DNA of 64,000 bases from Curtobacterium sp. MCPF17_002 (GTDB lineage: Bacteria > Actinomycetota > Actinomycetes > Actinomycetales > Microbacteriaceae): NCBI RefSeq assembly GCF_003234115.2, contig NZ_CP126251.1, forward strand, positions 1,612,001 through 1,676,000. Direction: 5' to 3'. Below the pieces are notes generated by a model, which worked only from the letters and a program-made list of their open reading frames with translations, was not told the DNA's origin and ran no database searches. Within the stretch, counting starts at the first letter, position 1, and each line of letters begins with the position of its first letter. The position numbers and the translations under genes were made by a program. Positions 44,686-53,909 of the stretch are shown piece by piece.

Positions 44686-47416
44686 CCGCGCTGCCGGTGG
44701 TGCCGGCGGTCACGTCGTGCAGGCGGTACTTGTCGATCGCCTGCTGGACCAGCGCGCCGTCCACCTTGCCCTGGCGCGCGAGCTGCTGCAGCGTCCGCAC
44801 GACGACCGAGGGGCCGTCGATGTGGAAGAAGCGGCGCGCGGCCGGACGGGTGTCCGAGAAGCCGAAGCCGTCGGCGCCGAGCGTGGCGTAGTCGGTCGGG
44901 ACGAACGGGCGGATCTGCTCCTGCACCTGGTGCATGAAGTCGCTCACGGCGACGACGGGCCCCTCGGTGCCGAGCAGGCGCTCGGTGACGTACGGCGTGC
45001 GCGGGGCCTCGTTCGGGTTGAGGAACGCGTGCTGCTCCGCGTCGAGACCGTCGCGGTACAGCTCACCCCAGCTCGTGACGCTCCAGACGTCGGCGGCGAC
45101 GCCCCAGTCCTCGGCGAGGAGCTGCTGCGCCTCGAGGATCCACGGCACGGCGACACCGGACGCGAGCAGCTGGGCCTTCGGACCGTCATGCTCGCTCGGC
45201 TTGAGCAGGTACATGCCCTTGACGATGCCCTCGACGTCGATGCCCTCGGGCTCGGCCGGCTGGACGATCGGCTCGTTGTAGACCGTCAGGTAGAACATGA
45301 CGTTCGGGTCGGCGTGCTTCGGCGAGCCGTCCTCGTTCGTGCCGTACATCCGGTCGAGGCCGGCCTGGACGATGTGACCGATCTCGTACCCGTAGGCGGG
45401 GTCGTAGGCCACCACGGCCGGGTTCGTCGTCGCGAGGAGCGGCGAGTGACCGTCGGCGTGCTGCAGGCCTTCGCCGGTCAGCGTGGTGCGACCGGCCGTT
45501 GCGCCGATCATGAAGCCACGGGTCATCTGGTCGCCGGCGGCCCAGATGGCGTCGCCGGTGCGCTGGAACCCGAACATCGAGTAGAAGACGTAGACCGGGA
45601 TGAGCGGCTCGCCCTGCGTCGAGTACGAGGTGCCGACCGCGGTGAACGCCGCGAGGGCGCCCGCCTCGTTGATGCCGACGTGGATGATCTGGCCCTGCGG
45701 GCTCTCCTTGTAGGCCAGGAGGAGCTCACGGTCGACCGACGTGTAGTGCTGGCCGTTCGGGTTGTAGATCTTCGCCGTCGGGAAGTACGCGTCCATGCCG
45801 AACGTGCGTGCCTCGTCCGGGATGATCGGCACCACGCGGTCGCCGAAGTCGGGGGAGCGGAGCAGGTCCTTCAGCAGACGGGCGAAGGCCATGGTGGTGG
45901 CGATCTCCTGCTTGCCGGAGCCCTTCTTCACGACCTGGTACTTCGCGTCCTCGGGGAGGGTGATCGACGTGTACTTCGTCCGACGCTCCGGCACGTACCC
46001 GCCGAGCTCGCGCCGACGCTCGTGCATGTACTGGATCGCCTCGTCGTCGTGACCGGGGTGGTAGTACGGCGGCGTGTACGGGTTCTCCTCGAGCTGCGCG
46101 TCGGAGATCGGGATGCGCATCTCGTCGCGGAACTGCTTGAGGTTGTCGAGCGTGAGCTTCTTCATCTGGTGGGTCGCGTTGCGGCCCTCGAAGCTGGGGC
46201 CGAGGCCGTAGCCCTTGACCGTCTTCGCGAGGATGACGGTCGGCTGGCCCTTGTGCTCGGTCGCGGCCTTGAACGCGGCGTAGACCTTGCGGTAGTCGTG
46301 GCCACCGCGCTTGAGGTTCCAGATCTGGTCGTCGGTGTAGTCCTTGACCAGCTCGAGCGCCTTCGGGTCGCGCCCGAAGAAGTTCTCGCGGACGTACGCG
46401 CCGTTCTCGGCCTTGTACGTCTGGTAGTCGCCGTCGGGCGTCTGGTTCATCAGGTTGAGGAGCGCGCCCTCGGTGTCGCGGGCGAGCAGGTCGTCCCACT
46501 CGCGGCCCCAGACGACCTTGATGACGTTCCAGCCCGCACCGCGGAAGAACGCCTCGAGCTCCTGGATGATCTTGCCGTTGCCGCGCACCGGACCGTCGAG
46601 CCGCTGCAGGTTGCAGTTGATCACGAAGTTCAGGTTGTCGAGGCCGTCGTTCGCGGCGACCTGCAGCTGACCGCGCGACTCGACCTCGTCCATCTCGCCG
46701 TCGCCGAGGAACGCCCAGACCTGCTGGTCGGAGGCGTCCTTGATGCCGCGGTTGGTGAGGTACTTGGCCTGCTGCGCCTGGTAGATCGCGTTGATCGGGC
46801 CGATGCCCATCGACACGGTCGGGAACTGCCAGAAGTGCGGCATGAGGCGCGGGTGCGGGTACGACGAGAGACCGCCACCGGCGTGCGACTTCTCTTGGCG
46901 GAAGCCGTCGAGCTGGTCCTCGCCGAGACGCCCTTCCATGTACGCGCGGGCGTACATGCCGGGGGAGGCGTGGCCCTGGAAGAAGACCTGGTCGCCGCCG
47001 GACGGGTGGTCCTGCGCACGGAAGAAGTGGTTGTAGCCGACCTCGTACATGGCGGCGCTCGACGCGTAGGTCGAGATGTGGCCGCCGACGGCGATGCCGG
47101 GGCGCTGCGCACGGTGCACGGTGATCGCGGCGTTCCACCGGATCCACCGGCGGTACCGGCGCTCGAGCTCCTCGTCGCCCGGGAACTCCGGTTCGTTCTC
47201 CGGCGCGATGGTGTTCACGTAGTCCGTGGTCGGGACCATCGGCACACCGAGGTGCAGTTCCTTGGACCGCTTGAGCAGGCTCAGCATGATCTCGCGGCCA
47301 CGCTGGTGGCCGTGGGTCTGCACCAGCCCGTCGAGGGACTCACGCCACTCGGCGGTCTCCTCCGGGTCCTGGTCGCTGCTGCCGTGGCTGTACGGGTCCT
47401 GGTCGTTCACCGTCAC
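44672..47416 (-). CDS. aceE: Pyruvate dehydrogenase E1 component (homodimeric)
   Basis: A 914-aa single-chain E1 with the thiamine diphosphate motif FLGDGEMDE...[21 protein letters not shown], and the transketolase C-terminal domains. It decarboxylates pyruvate and passes acetyl to E2 lipoyl groups. GTG 47416 was chosen ([10 protein letters not shown]) because GAGG stands 6 nt upstream; GTG 47410 is next. E2 and E3 genes are not in the window. It runs into the PucR regulator gene and may share its transcript. Confidence 0.96.
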   Translation of the reverse strand: MTVNDQDPYSHGSSDQDPEETAEWRESLDGLVQTHGHQRGREIMLSLLKRSKELHLGVPMVPTTDYVNTIAPENEPEFPGDEELERRYRRWIRWNAAITVHRAQRPGIAVGGHISTYASSAAMYEVGYNHFFRAQDHPSGGDQVFFQGHASPGMYARAYMEGRLGEDQLDGFRQEKSHAGGGLSSYPHPRLMPHFWQFPTVSMGIGPINAIYQAQQAKYLTNRGIKDASDQQVWAFLGDGEMDEVESRGQLQVAANDGLDNLNFVINCNLQRLDGPVRGNGKIIQELEAFFRGAGWNVIKVVWGREWDDLLARDTEGALLNLMNQTPDGDYQTYKAENGAYVRENFFGRDPKALELVKDYTDDQIWNLKRGGHDYRKVYAAFKAATEHKGQPTVILAKTVKGYGLGPSFEGRNATHQMKKLTLDNLKQFRDEMRIPISDAQLEENPYTPPYYHPGHDDEAIQYMHERRRELGGYVPERRTKYTSITLPEDAKYQVVKKGSGKQEIATTMAFARLLKDLLRSPDFGDRVVPIIPDEARTFGMDAYFPTAKIYNPNGQHYTSVDRELLLAYKESPQGQIIHVGINEAGALAAFTAVGTSYSTQGEPLIPVYVFYSMFGFQRTGDAIWAAGDQMTRGFMIGATAGRTTLTGEGLQHADGHSPLLATTNPAVVAYDPAYGYEIGHIVQAGLDRMYGTNEDGSPKHADPNVMFYLTVYNEPIVQPAEPEGIDVEGIVKGMYLLKPSEHDGPKAQLLASGVAVPWILEAQQLLAEDWGVAADVWSVTSWGELYRDGLDAEQHAFLNPNEAPRTPYVTERLLGTEGPVVAVSDFMHQVQEQIRPFVPTDYATLGADGFGFSDTRPAARRFFHIDGPSVVVRTLQQLARQGKVDGALVQQAIDKYRLHDVTAGTTGSAGGES

Positions 47417-47441
47417 CCTTGACCTCGTTCGTTCTCGTGGT

Positions 47442-47462
47442 GGTGGACATAGGTGGTCCACC
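47442..47462 (-). promoter_or_regulatory. Operator-like palindrome upstream of aceE
   Basis: GGTGGAC (47442-47448), N7, GTCCACC (47456-47462) is a perfect 7-bp inverted repeat about 30-45 nt before the aceE start. A possible -10 (TATGTC, minus strand) lies inside it, as expected for a repressor site. Confidence 0.5.
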
Positions 47463-47556
47463 GATCGATCGGGTCGCGACCGGCGGTGGGGCCTCGTCCA
47501 CTCTAGGCCCCACCGCCGACGCGCAGCCTGATGGTGACGTGCACGTGGACAGGTGC

Positions 47557-47584
47557 TTGCATTCGGGTGCGGTCGGCGTACGAT
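47557..47584 (+). promoter_or_regulatory. Promoter of the peroxiredoxin gene
   Basis: TTGCAT (47557-47562), 16 nt, TACGAT (47579-47584). The leader of about 70 nt carries two GTGCAC palindromes (about 47594-47617) before the ATG. Confidence 0.6.
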
Positions 47585-47662
47585 TGCCGATCGTGCACCC
47601 GCGATCCTGCGTGCACGACGACACCGGGCACACCCCACGCCCGAGGAAGAAGCAACGCACTG

Positions 47663-48151
47663 ATGGCTCTGGAGATCGGCTCACTCGCGCCGGACTTCGA
47701 ACTCCCCAACCAGTTCGGGGAGCACGTCCGCCTCAGCGACTTCCGCGGTGTCCGCCCGGTCGCACTCGTCTTCTTCCCGCTCGCGTTCTCGTCCACGTGC
47801 ACGAACGAGCTCTGCGCCCTGCAGGACAACATCGCGATGTTCCAGGACCAGCGTGTCGAGCTCGTCGGCATCTCGGTCGACTCGAAGGCCACGCTCCGCT
47901 CGTTCGCCGAGTCGAACGGCTACGACTTCGAACTCCTCGCGGACTTCTGGCCGCACGGTGCCGTCTCGAAGGAGTACGGCGTCTTCCTCGAGCAGAAGGG
48001 CTTCGCGAACCGCGCGACCTTCGTGATCGACGTGCAGGGCCGCATCAAGGCCTCGATCATCTCCGAGCCCGGCGTCGCCCGCGACGTCACGGAGTACAAG
48101 GCGGCCCTCGACCGCCTCGCCGCCTGCAGCACACCCGTCGCCGTCGGCTAG
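47663..48151 (+). CDS. Peroxiredoxin (AhpE type)
   Basis: A 162-aa thioredoxin-fold peroxidase. The active-site region [17 protein letters not shown] has peroxidatic Cys46 and a second Cys51, with PxxxT/SxxC geometry. [11 protein letters not shown] precedes it and [10 protein letters not shown] follows. It reduces peroxides; AhpE enzymes use mycoredoxin/mycothiol or thioredoxin. GAGGAAGAAG lies rather far (12 nt) from ATG. Confidence 0.92.
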   Translation: MALEIGSLAPDFELPNQFGEHVRLSDFRGVRPVALVFFPLAFSSTCTNELCALQDNIAMFQDQRVELVGISVDSKATLRSFAESNGYDFELLADFWPHGAVSKEYGVFLEQKGFANRATFVIDVQGRIKASIISEPGVARDVTEYKAALDRLAACSTPVAVG

Positions 48152-48181
48152 CGTTCCGAATCCCCAGGAAGACGCTGTCGC

Positions 48182-48239
48182 GTCGGATTGGCGCGCATCG
48201 CTCAGCGGCAACGCGAAGCGTTGCGCGGGGCGCGCCGAC
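48182..48239 (+). terminator. Two-stem hairpin after the peroxiredoxin gene
   Basis: Outer arms GGCGCGC (48190-48196) and GCGCGCC (48230-48236), inner arms GCAACGC (48208-48214) and GCGTTGC (48218-48224) with GAA loop. No T-run. It lies in the spacer before the next gene, which then has a strong AAGGAGGAGG. Confidence 0.55.
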
Positions 48240-48259
48240 TGAGCTTGCGAAGGAGGAGG

Positions 48260-49204
48260 GTGCACGCCATCGACTCGGCTCCCCGTGAGCAGGTGGTCGG
48301 CTCGAACCCCGCTGCGCACGCCGATCCGTACGCGCCGTTCCCGGTGACCGCCGACCCCGGCGCGTGGGGCCTCACGCACGCCGTCGTGTCGACCTCGGAC
48401 GGTGCCGCGGTCGTGCACCACCGCCCGGGCCCCGACCCGCTCCTGCTGCTGCACGGTGTCGCCGGGTCGTGGACGACCTGGACGCCGCTGCTGCGCGCCG
48501 CCGACGGCGTCGCCGACCGCGGACTGGTGCTCGTCGACCTGCCCGGGTGGGGATCGTCCGCTGCGCCGCCCGCACCGCTCGACGTCGACGCCTCGGCACG
48601 CGTGCTCACCGCCGTCCTCGACGGTCTCGGGATCGTCTCCGTCGACGTGGTGGGGCACTCGATGGGCGCCTTCGTCGCGATGCACCTGGCCGTGACGGAG
48701 CCGGCCCGGGTGCGCTCCGTCGCCCTCGTCTCCGGCACCACCGTCGCCACCGCGGACGCCGCTCGGCACCCGCTGCGCGGCCTCCGGACGCTGCCGGCGT
48801 TCACGCTGCTGCGCGCCGGGCTCGCGATCGTGGGCGAGGCCGCACGCCCGGTGCTGCGGGGGATCGCCCGGGTCGGACTCCTGCCACTGGTGGCGTCGCC
48901 GGTCTTCACGCACGTGCGACGGCTCCACCCGAGCGTCCTCGACGCCTTCGTCGACGAGCTCCGGCCGACCGGCTTCACCGGCGCCGCGCGGTCGGCGGCG
49001 CGCTACGACCTCGACGGCTGGGGCGCCGTCACCTGCCCGGTCACCGCGATCGCGGGGCGCGACGACGTGTTCGCACGTGTCTCGGACCTCGACGCCCTCG
49101 GTGCGCTCCTGCCCCGGGTGCGCACCGTGCTGCTCGACGACTGCGGGCACTTCGCACACGTCGAGCACCCGGACGCCGTCGCCCGGGTGCTCGGCCTCGC
49201 CTGA
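48260..49204 (+). CDS. Alpha/beta hydrolase
   Basis: A 314-aa hydrolase with oxyanion-hole LLLLHGVAGSWTTW, nucleophile Ser134 in GHSMG, acid in AGRDDVFA and His in DDCGHFAHVEHP. The substrate is unknown. GTG 48260 was chosen from GAAGGAGGAGG immediately upstream, though spacing is short. A more upstream start is open in frame but would read through a hairpin. It is convergent with the double hydrolase gene (4-nt gap). Confidence 0.87.
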   Translation: MHAIDSAPREQVVGSNPAAHADPYAPFPVTADPGAWGLTHAVVSTSDGAAVVHHRPGPDPLLLLHGVAGSWTTWTPLLRAADGVADRGLVLVDLPGWGSSAAPPAPLDVDASARVLTAVLDGLGIVSVDVVGHSMGAFVAMHLAVTEPARVRSVALVSGTTVATADAARHPLRGLRTLPAFTLLRAGLAIVGEAARPVLRGIARVGLLPLVASPVFTHVRRLHPSVLDAFVDELRPTGFTGAARSAARYDLDGWGAVTCPVTAIAGRDDVFARVSDLDALGALLPRVRTVLLDDCGHFAHVEHPDAVARVLGLA

Positions 49205-49208
49205 TCGC

Positions 49209-50780
49209 TCAGGTGTGCACGGGGAACGCCGCGGCGACGTGTGTGCGGACCTCGGTGAGGACGGCCTCGCGCATGACCGGGGAGAACAGCGCGTGGTCGC
49301 CGCCGGTCACCCGGACGACCTCCAGCCGTCCGGGCCACCGTCGCTCCGCCCGCTGTCCGCCGAGCCGGTCGAACAGCTCGGCGTCCTCGGGGGCGGTGAT
49401 GAGGAGGACCTCGGTGCCGTGCTCCACGAGGGGGCGCACGTGCCCGGCGACACCGCCCATCCGGTCGCGGCGAGCCACGCGGTCGCGGACGGCCTTCGGC
49501 ACCACGGCGTTCCACCAGCCCCGGATCCGGAGCCGTGCGGGCGACGGCTGGGCGACGGTCCGCGCGGCGTCCGCGAAGGCACCGGCGGTGGTCAGGTGCC
49601 GCCGGTAGTCGTTCGGGCTGATCTCCACGACGAGGCGCGGGGACTCCTCGGTCGCACGGCCGGCGAGCCACGCGCCGGCGCACATGCCGACGAGGACGAG
49701 CCGTTCGGACGGCACCGCGAGGGACGCCAGGACGGCGGCCTGGTCGTCGAGCCACTCCTGCGTGTAGAAGAACGAGCGCTCGTCGCCGCGGACCGGGGTG
49801 CTCTCACCGGTCCCACGCCGGTCGACCCGCACCACACGGGCGCCGTCCCTGGCGAGGGAACGGGCGAGGGTGACCTGGTAGTCGGACGCGCCGACGCGGT
49901 GCTCTGCGCCGCCGCTGTGCAGCACCACGACGGGCGCGTGCTCGGACTGCCCGGACGCCACGGTCTCGATGGCGAACAGCCCCTCGGGACCGAGCGCGAG
50001 GATGCGTTCCGACACCCGGGCGTCGACGTCGAGCACCTCGGTGAGGGCCGGGAGCACCGTCGGCACCGATGCCTCGGGAGCCCACGAGTCCACCCGGTCG
50101 ACGACGGCGTCGACCGCGGAGCCCGGGATCACCGCGACGATGCTCGTGCCGTCGAGGAGTTCGGCGCTCCCGGCGACCTCGGTCGTCGGGACGGTTCCGA
50201 GGCCCCGGGGCGCGGTGGTCCCGGGTCGGACGAGTGCGTGGGTCGGGCCCGACCGGGGAACGAAGGTCAGCGCGGCGAGGACCGCGGCCTCGGCCGGTTC
50301 GACGTCGATCCCGACGAGGCTCTCCACGCCGTCGACGACCCGGTCGGCACCGATCGTGATCGCGGCGAGGGCACGCTGCCCGCGCAGCCAGGCACGACCC
50401 GAGGCGGGGGCGTCCCAGACGACCAGGCCGTCGCTGTCGTCGGCGGCCGCGGCGGCGACGAGCGCTGCCGACGCGAGCCCGACGAAGGTGATCTGGTCCA
50501 CACCGCTGGACCGCAGCAGCGCTGCGGCGTGCCGGGCGGACCTGACCTGTGCGTCCGGAGCACCGTCGGGCGCGGCGTCGCCACGTCCGGACGGGTCGTA
50601 GCGCACCGAGGCCACGCCACGCGCCTCCAGGCCGTCGGCCAGCAGACGGAGCGTGCGGTACGCGATGACGCCCTCCTGCCCGAGCGGCGGGCAGATCACG
50701 ACGCCGGCGCGCGCCGCCGGTGGCAGCTGGAGGGCCACCCGGAGCGCGGGGTGACCCGACCAGCCGTGGTGGGTGCTCAC
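49209..50780 (-). CDS. Double alpha/beta hydrolase with Cys nucleophile
   Basis: A 523-aa protein made of two hydrolase-fold halves. Half 1 (about 1-235) has VVICPPLGQE and DPSGRGD but at the nucleophile elbow reads GLASA (101-105), so it is probably not catalytic. Half 2 (about 265-523) has VVVLHSGG, DRRGTGES, elbow GMCAG with Cys367, acid near Asp466 (TAPED) and His496 (GGDH). A Cys-His-Asp triad suits thioester chemistry. It overlaps the amino acid:CP ligase gene by ATGA/GTGA style and is last in that operon, so a release or transfer thioesterase is likely (inference). It resembles exosortase-associated hydrolases in general layout. Confidence 0.85.
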   Translation of the reverse strand: MSTHHGWSGHPALRVALQLPPAARAGVVICPPLGQEGVIAYRTLRLLADGLEARGVASVRYDPSGRGDAAPDGAPDAQVRSARHAAALLRSSGVDQITFVGLASAALVAAAAADDSDGLVVWDAPASGRAWLRGQRALAAITIGADRVVDGVESLVGIDVEPAEAAVLAALTFVPRSGPTHALVRPGTTAPRGLGTVPTTEVAGSAELLDGTSIVAVIPGSAVDAVVDRVDSWAPEASVPTVLPALTEVLDVDARVSERILALGPEGLFAIETVASGQSEHAPVVVLHSGGAEHRVGASDYQVTLARSLARDGARVVRVDRRGTGESTPVRGDERSFFYTQEWLDDQAAVLASLAVPSERLVLVGMCAGAWLAGRATEESPRLVVEISPNDYRRHLTTAGAFADAARTVAQPSPARLRIRGWWNAVVPKAVRDRVARRDRMGGVAGHVRPLVEHGTEVLLITAPEDAELFDRLGGQRAERRWPGRLEVVRVTGGDHALFSPVMREAVLTEVRTHVAAAFPVHT

Positions 50781-51787
50781 AGCGCGAGGGCCGTGCGGAC
50801 CTCCGCCGGCCAGGTCTCGGGGTCCGTGCCGTGGGCGGCGAACAGGGCGATGGTGATGCGTTCGAGACCGAAGGCGATGCAGGCGCTGTGCGCGACCTCG
50901 CCGTCGGCGGTGCGGATGTCGAACGAGGTGCCGAAGTGGTCCTCGTGCAGGTTCGCCGAGCTGATCGCCGTCCAGGGGTGGTCCTGGCCGTACACCGGGG
51001 TGACGAACTCGAACTTGAGCGACTGCTCCACCTGGTTCCGGGCGAGCATCTGCCCGACCCGGCCGAAGAACGGGTCGTTCGCGGGGACGACGTCGATCTC
51101 GAGGCCGAACGACTCGAGCAGGGTGCGCATCACCGCGATCCGCCCGTCGCGGTGTTCCTTCGCGGTCTCCGGGGTGCCGATGTGCACGAACTCGTGCATG
51201 TGGAACGCCTGCAGCCGCATCGGGTCGAGCGACGGCTCACGGCGGAACGAGTCGCCCACGATGTCGAACATCCGGCCGCGCTCCGGCAGCGTCCCCGAGA
51301 CGAGGCCGTAGACCGGGTGGCACACGGCGGGTGTGAGCATGAGGTCGGCGGGCTCGAGGAAGGACTCCCAGCGTTCGCCGCGCTCCCGGGCCGCGAGCAG
51401 GGCGCGGTGGGTGCGGTCGTCGCCGGTGAAGGCCGAGACGGACGCGGCGAGGTCCGGGAACGACGCGATGTAGTCGGTGCGCTCGAACGCGGCGAGCGGC
51501 TCGACGGGCGGGAAGCGGAGGACGTCGGCGTCCAGGTCCGCCTGGTTCCGCACCACGGCGGCGTCGACGGCCTGGTAGACCCGCTCGAAGACGCCGGAGC
51601 GGCCGTACAGTCCGGGGGAGCCGAGGTCGATGAGGACGCCGTCGTCCAGGAGGCGCGCGCGGAGCTCGGCACGGGCGACGTCGATGTCGGCCGGGTGCGT
51701 CGCGCGCGCCGCAGCGGCGGCGGTGCTGGTCGTTGCTGTGCTGGTCGGTGCGGTGGTGGTGATGGGGGTGGGTGCTGTCGTGGTCAC
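50777..51787 (-). CDS. Amino acid:[carrier protein] ligase (SerRS-like)
   Basis: A 336-aa class II aminoacyl-tRNA-synthetase homologue without the N-terminal tRNA-binding coiled coil of SerRS. Zinc ligands of the family are visible as Cys156 (TPAVCHP), Glu199 (HMHEF) and Cys303 (HSACIAF). Motif 2 is GDSFRRE (178-184) and motif 3 is FGLER (306-310). Characterised relatives in Bradyrhizobium activate glycine or alanine with ATP and load it on a phosphopantetheinylated carrier protein rather than tRNA. Residues 1-30 are a Thr/Ala/Pro-rich tail. GTG overlaps the dehydrogenase stop. The carrier protein gene is two genes upstream. Confidence 0.9.
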   Translation of the reverse strand: MTTTAPTPITTTAPTSTATTSTAAAAARATHPADIDVARAELRARLLDDGVLIDLGSPGLYGRSGVFERVYQAVDAAVVRNQADLDADVLRFPPVEPLAAFERTDYIASFPDLAASVSAFTGDDRTHRALLAARERGERWESFLEPADLMLTPAVCHPVYGLVSGTLPERGRMFDIVGDSFRREPSLDPMRLQAFHMHEFVHIGTPETAKEHRDGRIAVMRTLLESFGLEIDVVPANDPFFGRVGQMLARNQVEQSLKFEFVTPVYGQDHPWTAISSANLHEDHFGTSFDIRTADGEVAHSACIAFGLERITIALFAAHGTDPETWPAEVRTALAL

Positions 51788-53034
51788 AGGATTGCTCCGC
51801 TCATGAGTGCCAGGCTGGCGTCGTTCTGGAGGAGACGGTCGTTGCTCACCATGACGGCGGCACCGTGGGCGTCTCGGAGGAGTCGGGCCGTGCTGAGCGG
51901 CCCGGTGGCGGCGAAGCCGGCGATGCCGACGATGCGCATGGCCCGGGTGACGATCTCGGTCACCCGCTCGGACGCGTTGACCTTCAGCGCGTTCGCGGCG
52001 AGGACGTACGCCGTCGACTCGAGTACGGCCGGGTCGCCCTCGACGGCGTCGAAGCGGTCGGCTGCGTGCCGGACCGTGTCCGCGAGCGCCTGTAGGTCGA
52101 CGAGGACCTCGGCGAGCCGGAGCGCCCCGGGCGGGGTCTGCCCCACGGTGGCACGGGCCCGCCCGCGGACGGCTCGACGGGCACGGTCGGCGGCCTCGGC
52201 GGCGAAGCCCAGCCACACCGATGCCCAGAGGACGTGCGACACCGGCAGGACCGTGCGGGCCGAGATCGTGGCGTAGTCGTCGCGGAGGACGCGGTCCTCG
52301 TGGGTCTCGGTGTCGAGCACCCAGCCGTTGCTGCAGGTGCCGCGGAGTCCGAGCGTGTCCCACGTCGAGGTCTGCGTCAGGGTCGTCTCGGACGGCAGGC
52401 AGACGACGAGGCGCTGATCGGAGGCCGCGGCGTCGAGGTCGCGGCGGGCGGTGACGAGGATCGCGTCCGCCTCGGTCGCGTAGGAGATCACCGGGGCGTC
52501 CTTGCGGAGCCGGATCCGTCCCGCGGCGTCGACCTCGATCGCGCAGGTGCTCCGACGGGTGTCGCCGCCGATGCCCTTCTCCGTCGTCGAGGACGCCAGC
52601 AGCGCGCCGGAGGCGACCGCACGGATCATCGTCGCCACACCGGCGGACCGGCCGCCGTGCCGCCAGAGCGCCATCGCCTGGCCCTGGTGCATCGCGAAGA
52701 CCATCGCCGTGGCACCGCAGGCCCGGCCGAGCTCGGTCGCGATCACGGAGAGTTCGGCGAGGGTCGCGCCCTCACCGCCGAGGGCCACCGGCACCGCTGC
52801 GGCGAGGAGCCCGTGTTCCTTCATCGCGGCGATCGCCTCACGCGGGGGCCGGGCGTCGCGGTCGACCTCGTCGGCGAAGTGCGCGGCGATGTCGGCGACG
52901 AGGGCGGTCCGGGCGGCGAAACGGTCCGGCGACGCTGCCGGAGCCGGAGCCTGGGCCTCGGCCTGGGCCTGGGCCTCGGACGCGGTCTCGTGCGTGGTGT
53001 CCTGTGTCGCCCGGTCGAGGACCGGCGAGATCAC
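51784..53034 (-). CDS. Acyl-CoA dehydrogenase family flavoprotein
   Basis: A 416-aa protein with the three-domain ACAD plan: N-terminal helices (FADEVDRDARPPREAIAAMKEHGLL), beta domain (SSTTEKGIGGD, TWDTLGLRGTCS) and C-terminal helices (VERL-like STARLLRDAHG). Where medium-chain enzymes have the catalytic Glu (EGT), this one reads VSNDR. The N-tail has a Gln-Ala-Glu repeat. In context, the substrate may be an aminoacyl thioester on the carrier protein, as for prolyl-carrier dehydrogenases. GTG overlaps the carrier protein stop (GTGA). Confidence 0.88.
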   Translation of the reverse strand: MISPVLDRATQDTTHETASEAQAQAEAQAPAPAASPDRFAARTALVADIAAHFADEVDRDARPPREAIAAMKEHGLLAAAVPVALGGEGATLAELSVIATELGRACGATAMVFAMHQGQAMALWRHGGRSAGVATMIRAVASGALLASSTTEKGIGGDTRRSTCAIEVDAAGRIRLRKDAPVISYATEADAILVTARRDLDAAASDQRLVVCLPSETTLTQTSTWDTLGLRGTCSNGWVLDTETHEDRVLRDDYATISARTVLPVSHVLWASVWLGFAAEAADRARRAVRGRARATVGQTPPGALRLAEVLVDLQALADTVRHAADRFDAVEGDPAVLESTAYVLAANALKVNASERVTEIVTRAMRIVGIAGFAATGPLSTARLLRDAHGAAVMVSNDRLLQNDASLALMSGAIL

Positions 53035-53318
53035 GAGCTCAGCTCCGCCGCAGCGGTGATCGACTCGATGGTGGCGAAGGTCGAGCGGTTGAGCACGGCG
53101 TCGGGGAACTCCACGTCGAGTTCGTTCTCCACGGCGAGCATGACGTTCACGGTCGCGTGCGAGGTGAGACCGAGCGCGTAGAGATCGGCGATCGACGCCA
53201 CGTCCATGGCGTCGACGCTGAGGCGCCCGTGGTCGGCGAGTGCCCGTCGGACGGCGAGTTCCGCCGTCGGGGTTGCGAGTGCGACGGAGGTCGCTGCTGT
53301 GGTCGGGTCCTGGTCCAT
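53031..53318 (-). CDS. Dedicated acyl/aminoacyl carrier protein
   Basis: A 95-aa carrier protein. The phosphopantetheine site is Ser53 in YALGLTSHATV, followed by VMLAVENELDVEFPD, the helix II-III pattern. It differs strongly from AcpP (41010), so it is a specialised carrier. ATG 53318 stands 7 nt after TATCGT (53326-53331, minus strand), giving a leaderless four-gene operon with dehydrogenase, ligase and hydrolase. Confidence 0.88.
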   Translation of the reverse strand: MDQDPTTAATSVALATPTAELAVRRALADHGRLSVDAMDVASIADLYALGLTSHATVNVMLAVENELDVEFPDAVLNRSTFATIESITAAAELSS

Positions 53319-53325
53319 GCCCGCA

Positions 53326-53331
53326 ACGATA
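53326..53331 (-). promoter_or_regulatory. Promoter -10 of carrier-protein operon
   Basis: TATCGT on the minus strand 7 nt before the carrier protein ATG. It separates the four-gene operon from acpS, which has its own promoter. Confidence 0.5.
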
Positions 53332-53472
53332 AGGAGCACGGCGGCCCGGAAAACCGCCGTGCGGGTGCGCGAAACCGCACACGGTTCGCAGTTGCTGAGC
53401 GGCCCCGCAGCAACGCTCGCAGGACCCGGACGGGGACTGGCCTCGACGGTGCCGACACGGCCCCGGAGCGGG

Positions 53473-53850
53473 TCAGCGCGCGGTCAACGCCACCGCGGTC
53501 GCGACCGCCAGACCGCGCTCATGGGACAGCGAGACGGCGATCGCGTCGCACCCGATCGACTCCGCGAGTGCCGCGGCCCGGCCGTGCAGCTCGACGATCG
53601 GGGCACCGGCCGCGTCGAGCAGGATCGCGACGTCGGTCAGCGGGATCGCGTCCGACCGCTCGGGGCGGAGGAGCTTCACCACCGCTTCCTTCCCGGCGAA
53701 CCGGGCGGCCAGACGCTCCGGGTCGTCACCGGTGTCAGCACGCTCCTGCGCGGTGAACACCCGGGTCAGGTACCGGTCGCCGTGGGTGTCGATGCCGGCG
53801 ATGACGTCCTCGACGGCGGCGAGGTCGGTGCCGGTCCGGATGGTGGTCAT
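53473..53850 (-). CDS. acpS: Holo-ACP synthase (AcpS-type PPTase)
   Basis: A 125-aa 4'-phosphopantetheinyl transferase with GTDLAAVEDV (Asp9), ARFAGKEAVVKLL (Glu55, Lys) and AVSLSHERGLAVA. It transfers phosphopantetheine from CoA to a carrier-protein Ser. It lies 154 nt upstream of the carrier-protein operon, so it may serve that carrier, AcpP, or both. TAGCCT (53857-53862) is 6 nt before ATG. Confidence 0.93.
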   Translation of the reverse strand: MTTIRTGTDLAAVEDVIAGIDTHGDRYLTRVFTAQERADTGDDPERLAARFAGKEAVVKLLRPERSDAIPLTDVAILLDAAGAPIVELHGRAAALAESIGCDAIAVSLSHERGLAVATAVALTAR

Positions 53851-53909
53851 GGGAGCAGGCTACGGCGGGTCCGCGCCGCGCGGGACGGTCAGCGGCGTGC
53901 GCCGTGCGC

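Noticed and set aside
48280..48322. tRNA T-arm-like sequence (GTCGGCTCGAACCCC) near the start of the alpha/beta hydrolase gene
   Set aside because: No cloverleaf can be formed around it; acceptor and anticodon arms are missing. Probably coincidence or a very old remnant.
53473..53850. A second, pathway-specific Sfp-type PPTase
   Set aside because: The length of 125 aa and its motifs are AcpS-type, so it may just be the housekeeping enzyme. Only proximity links it to the carrier operon.
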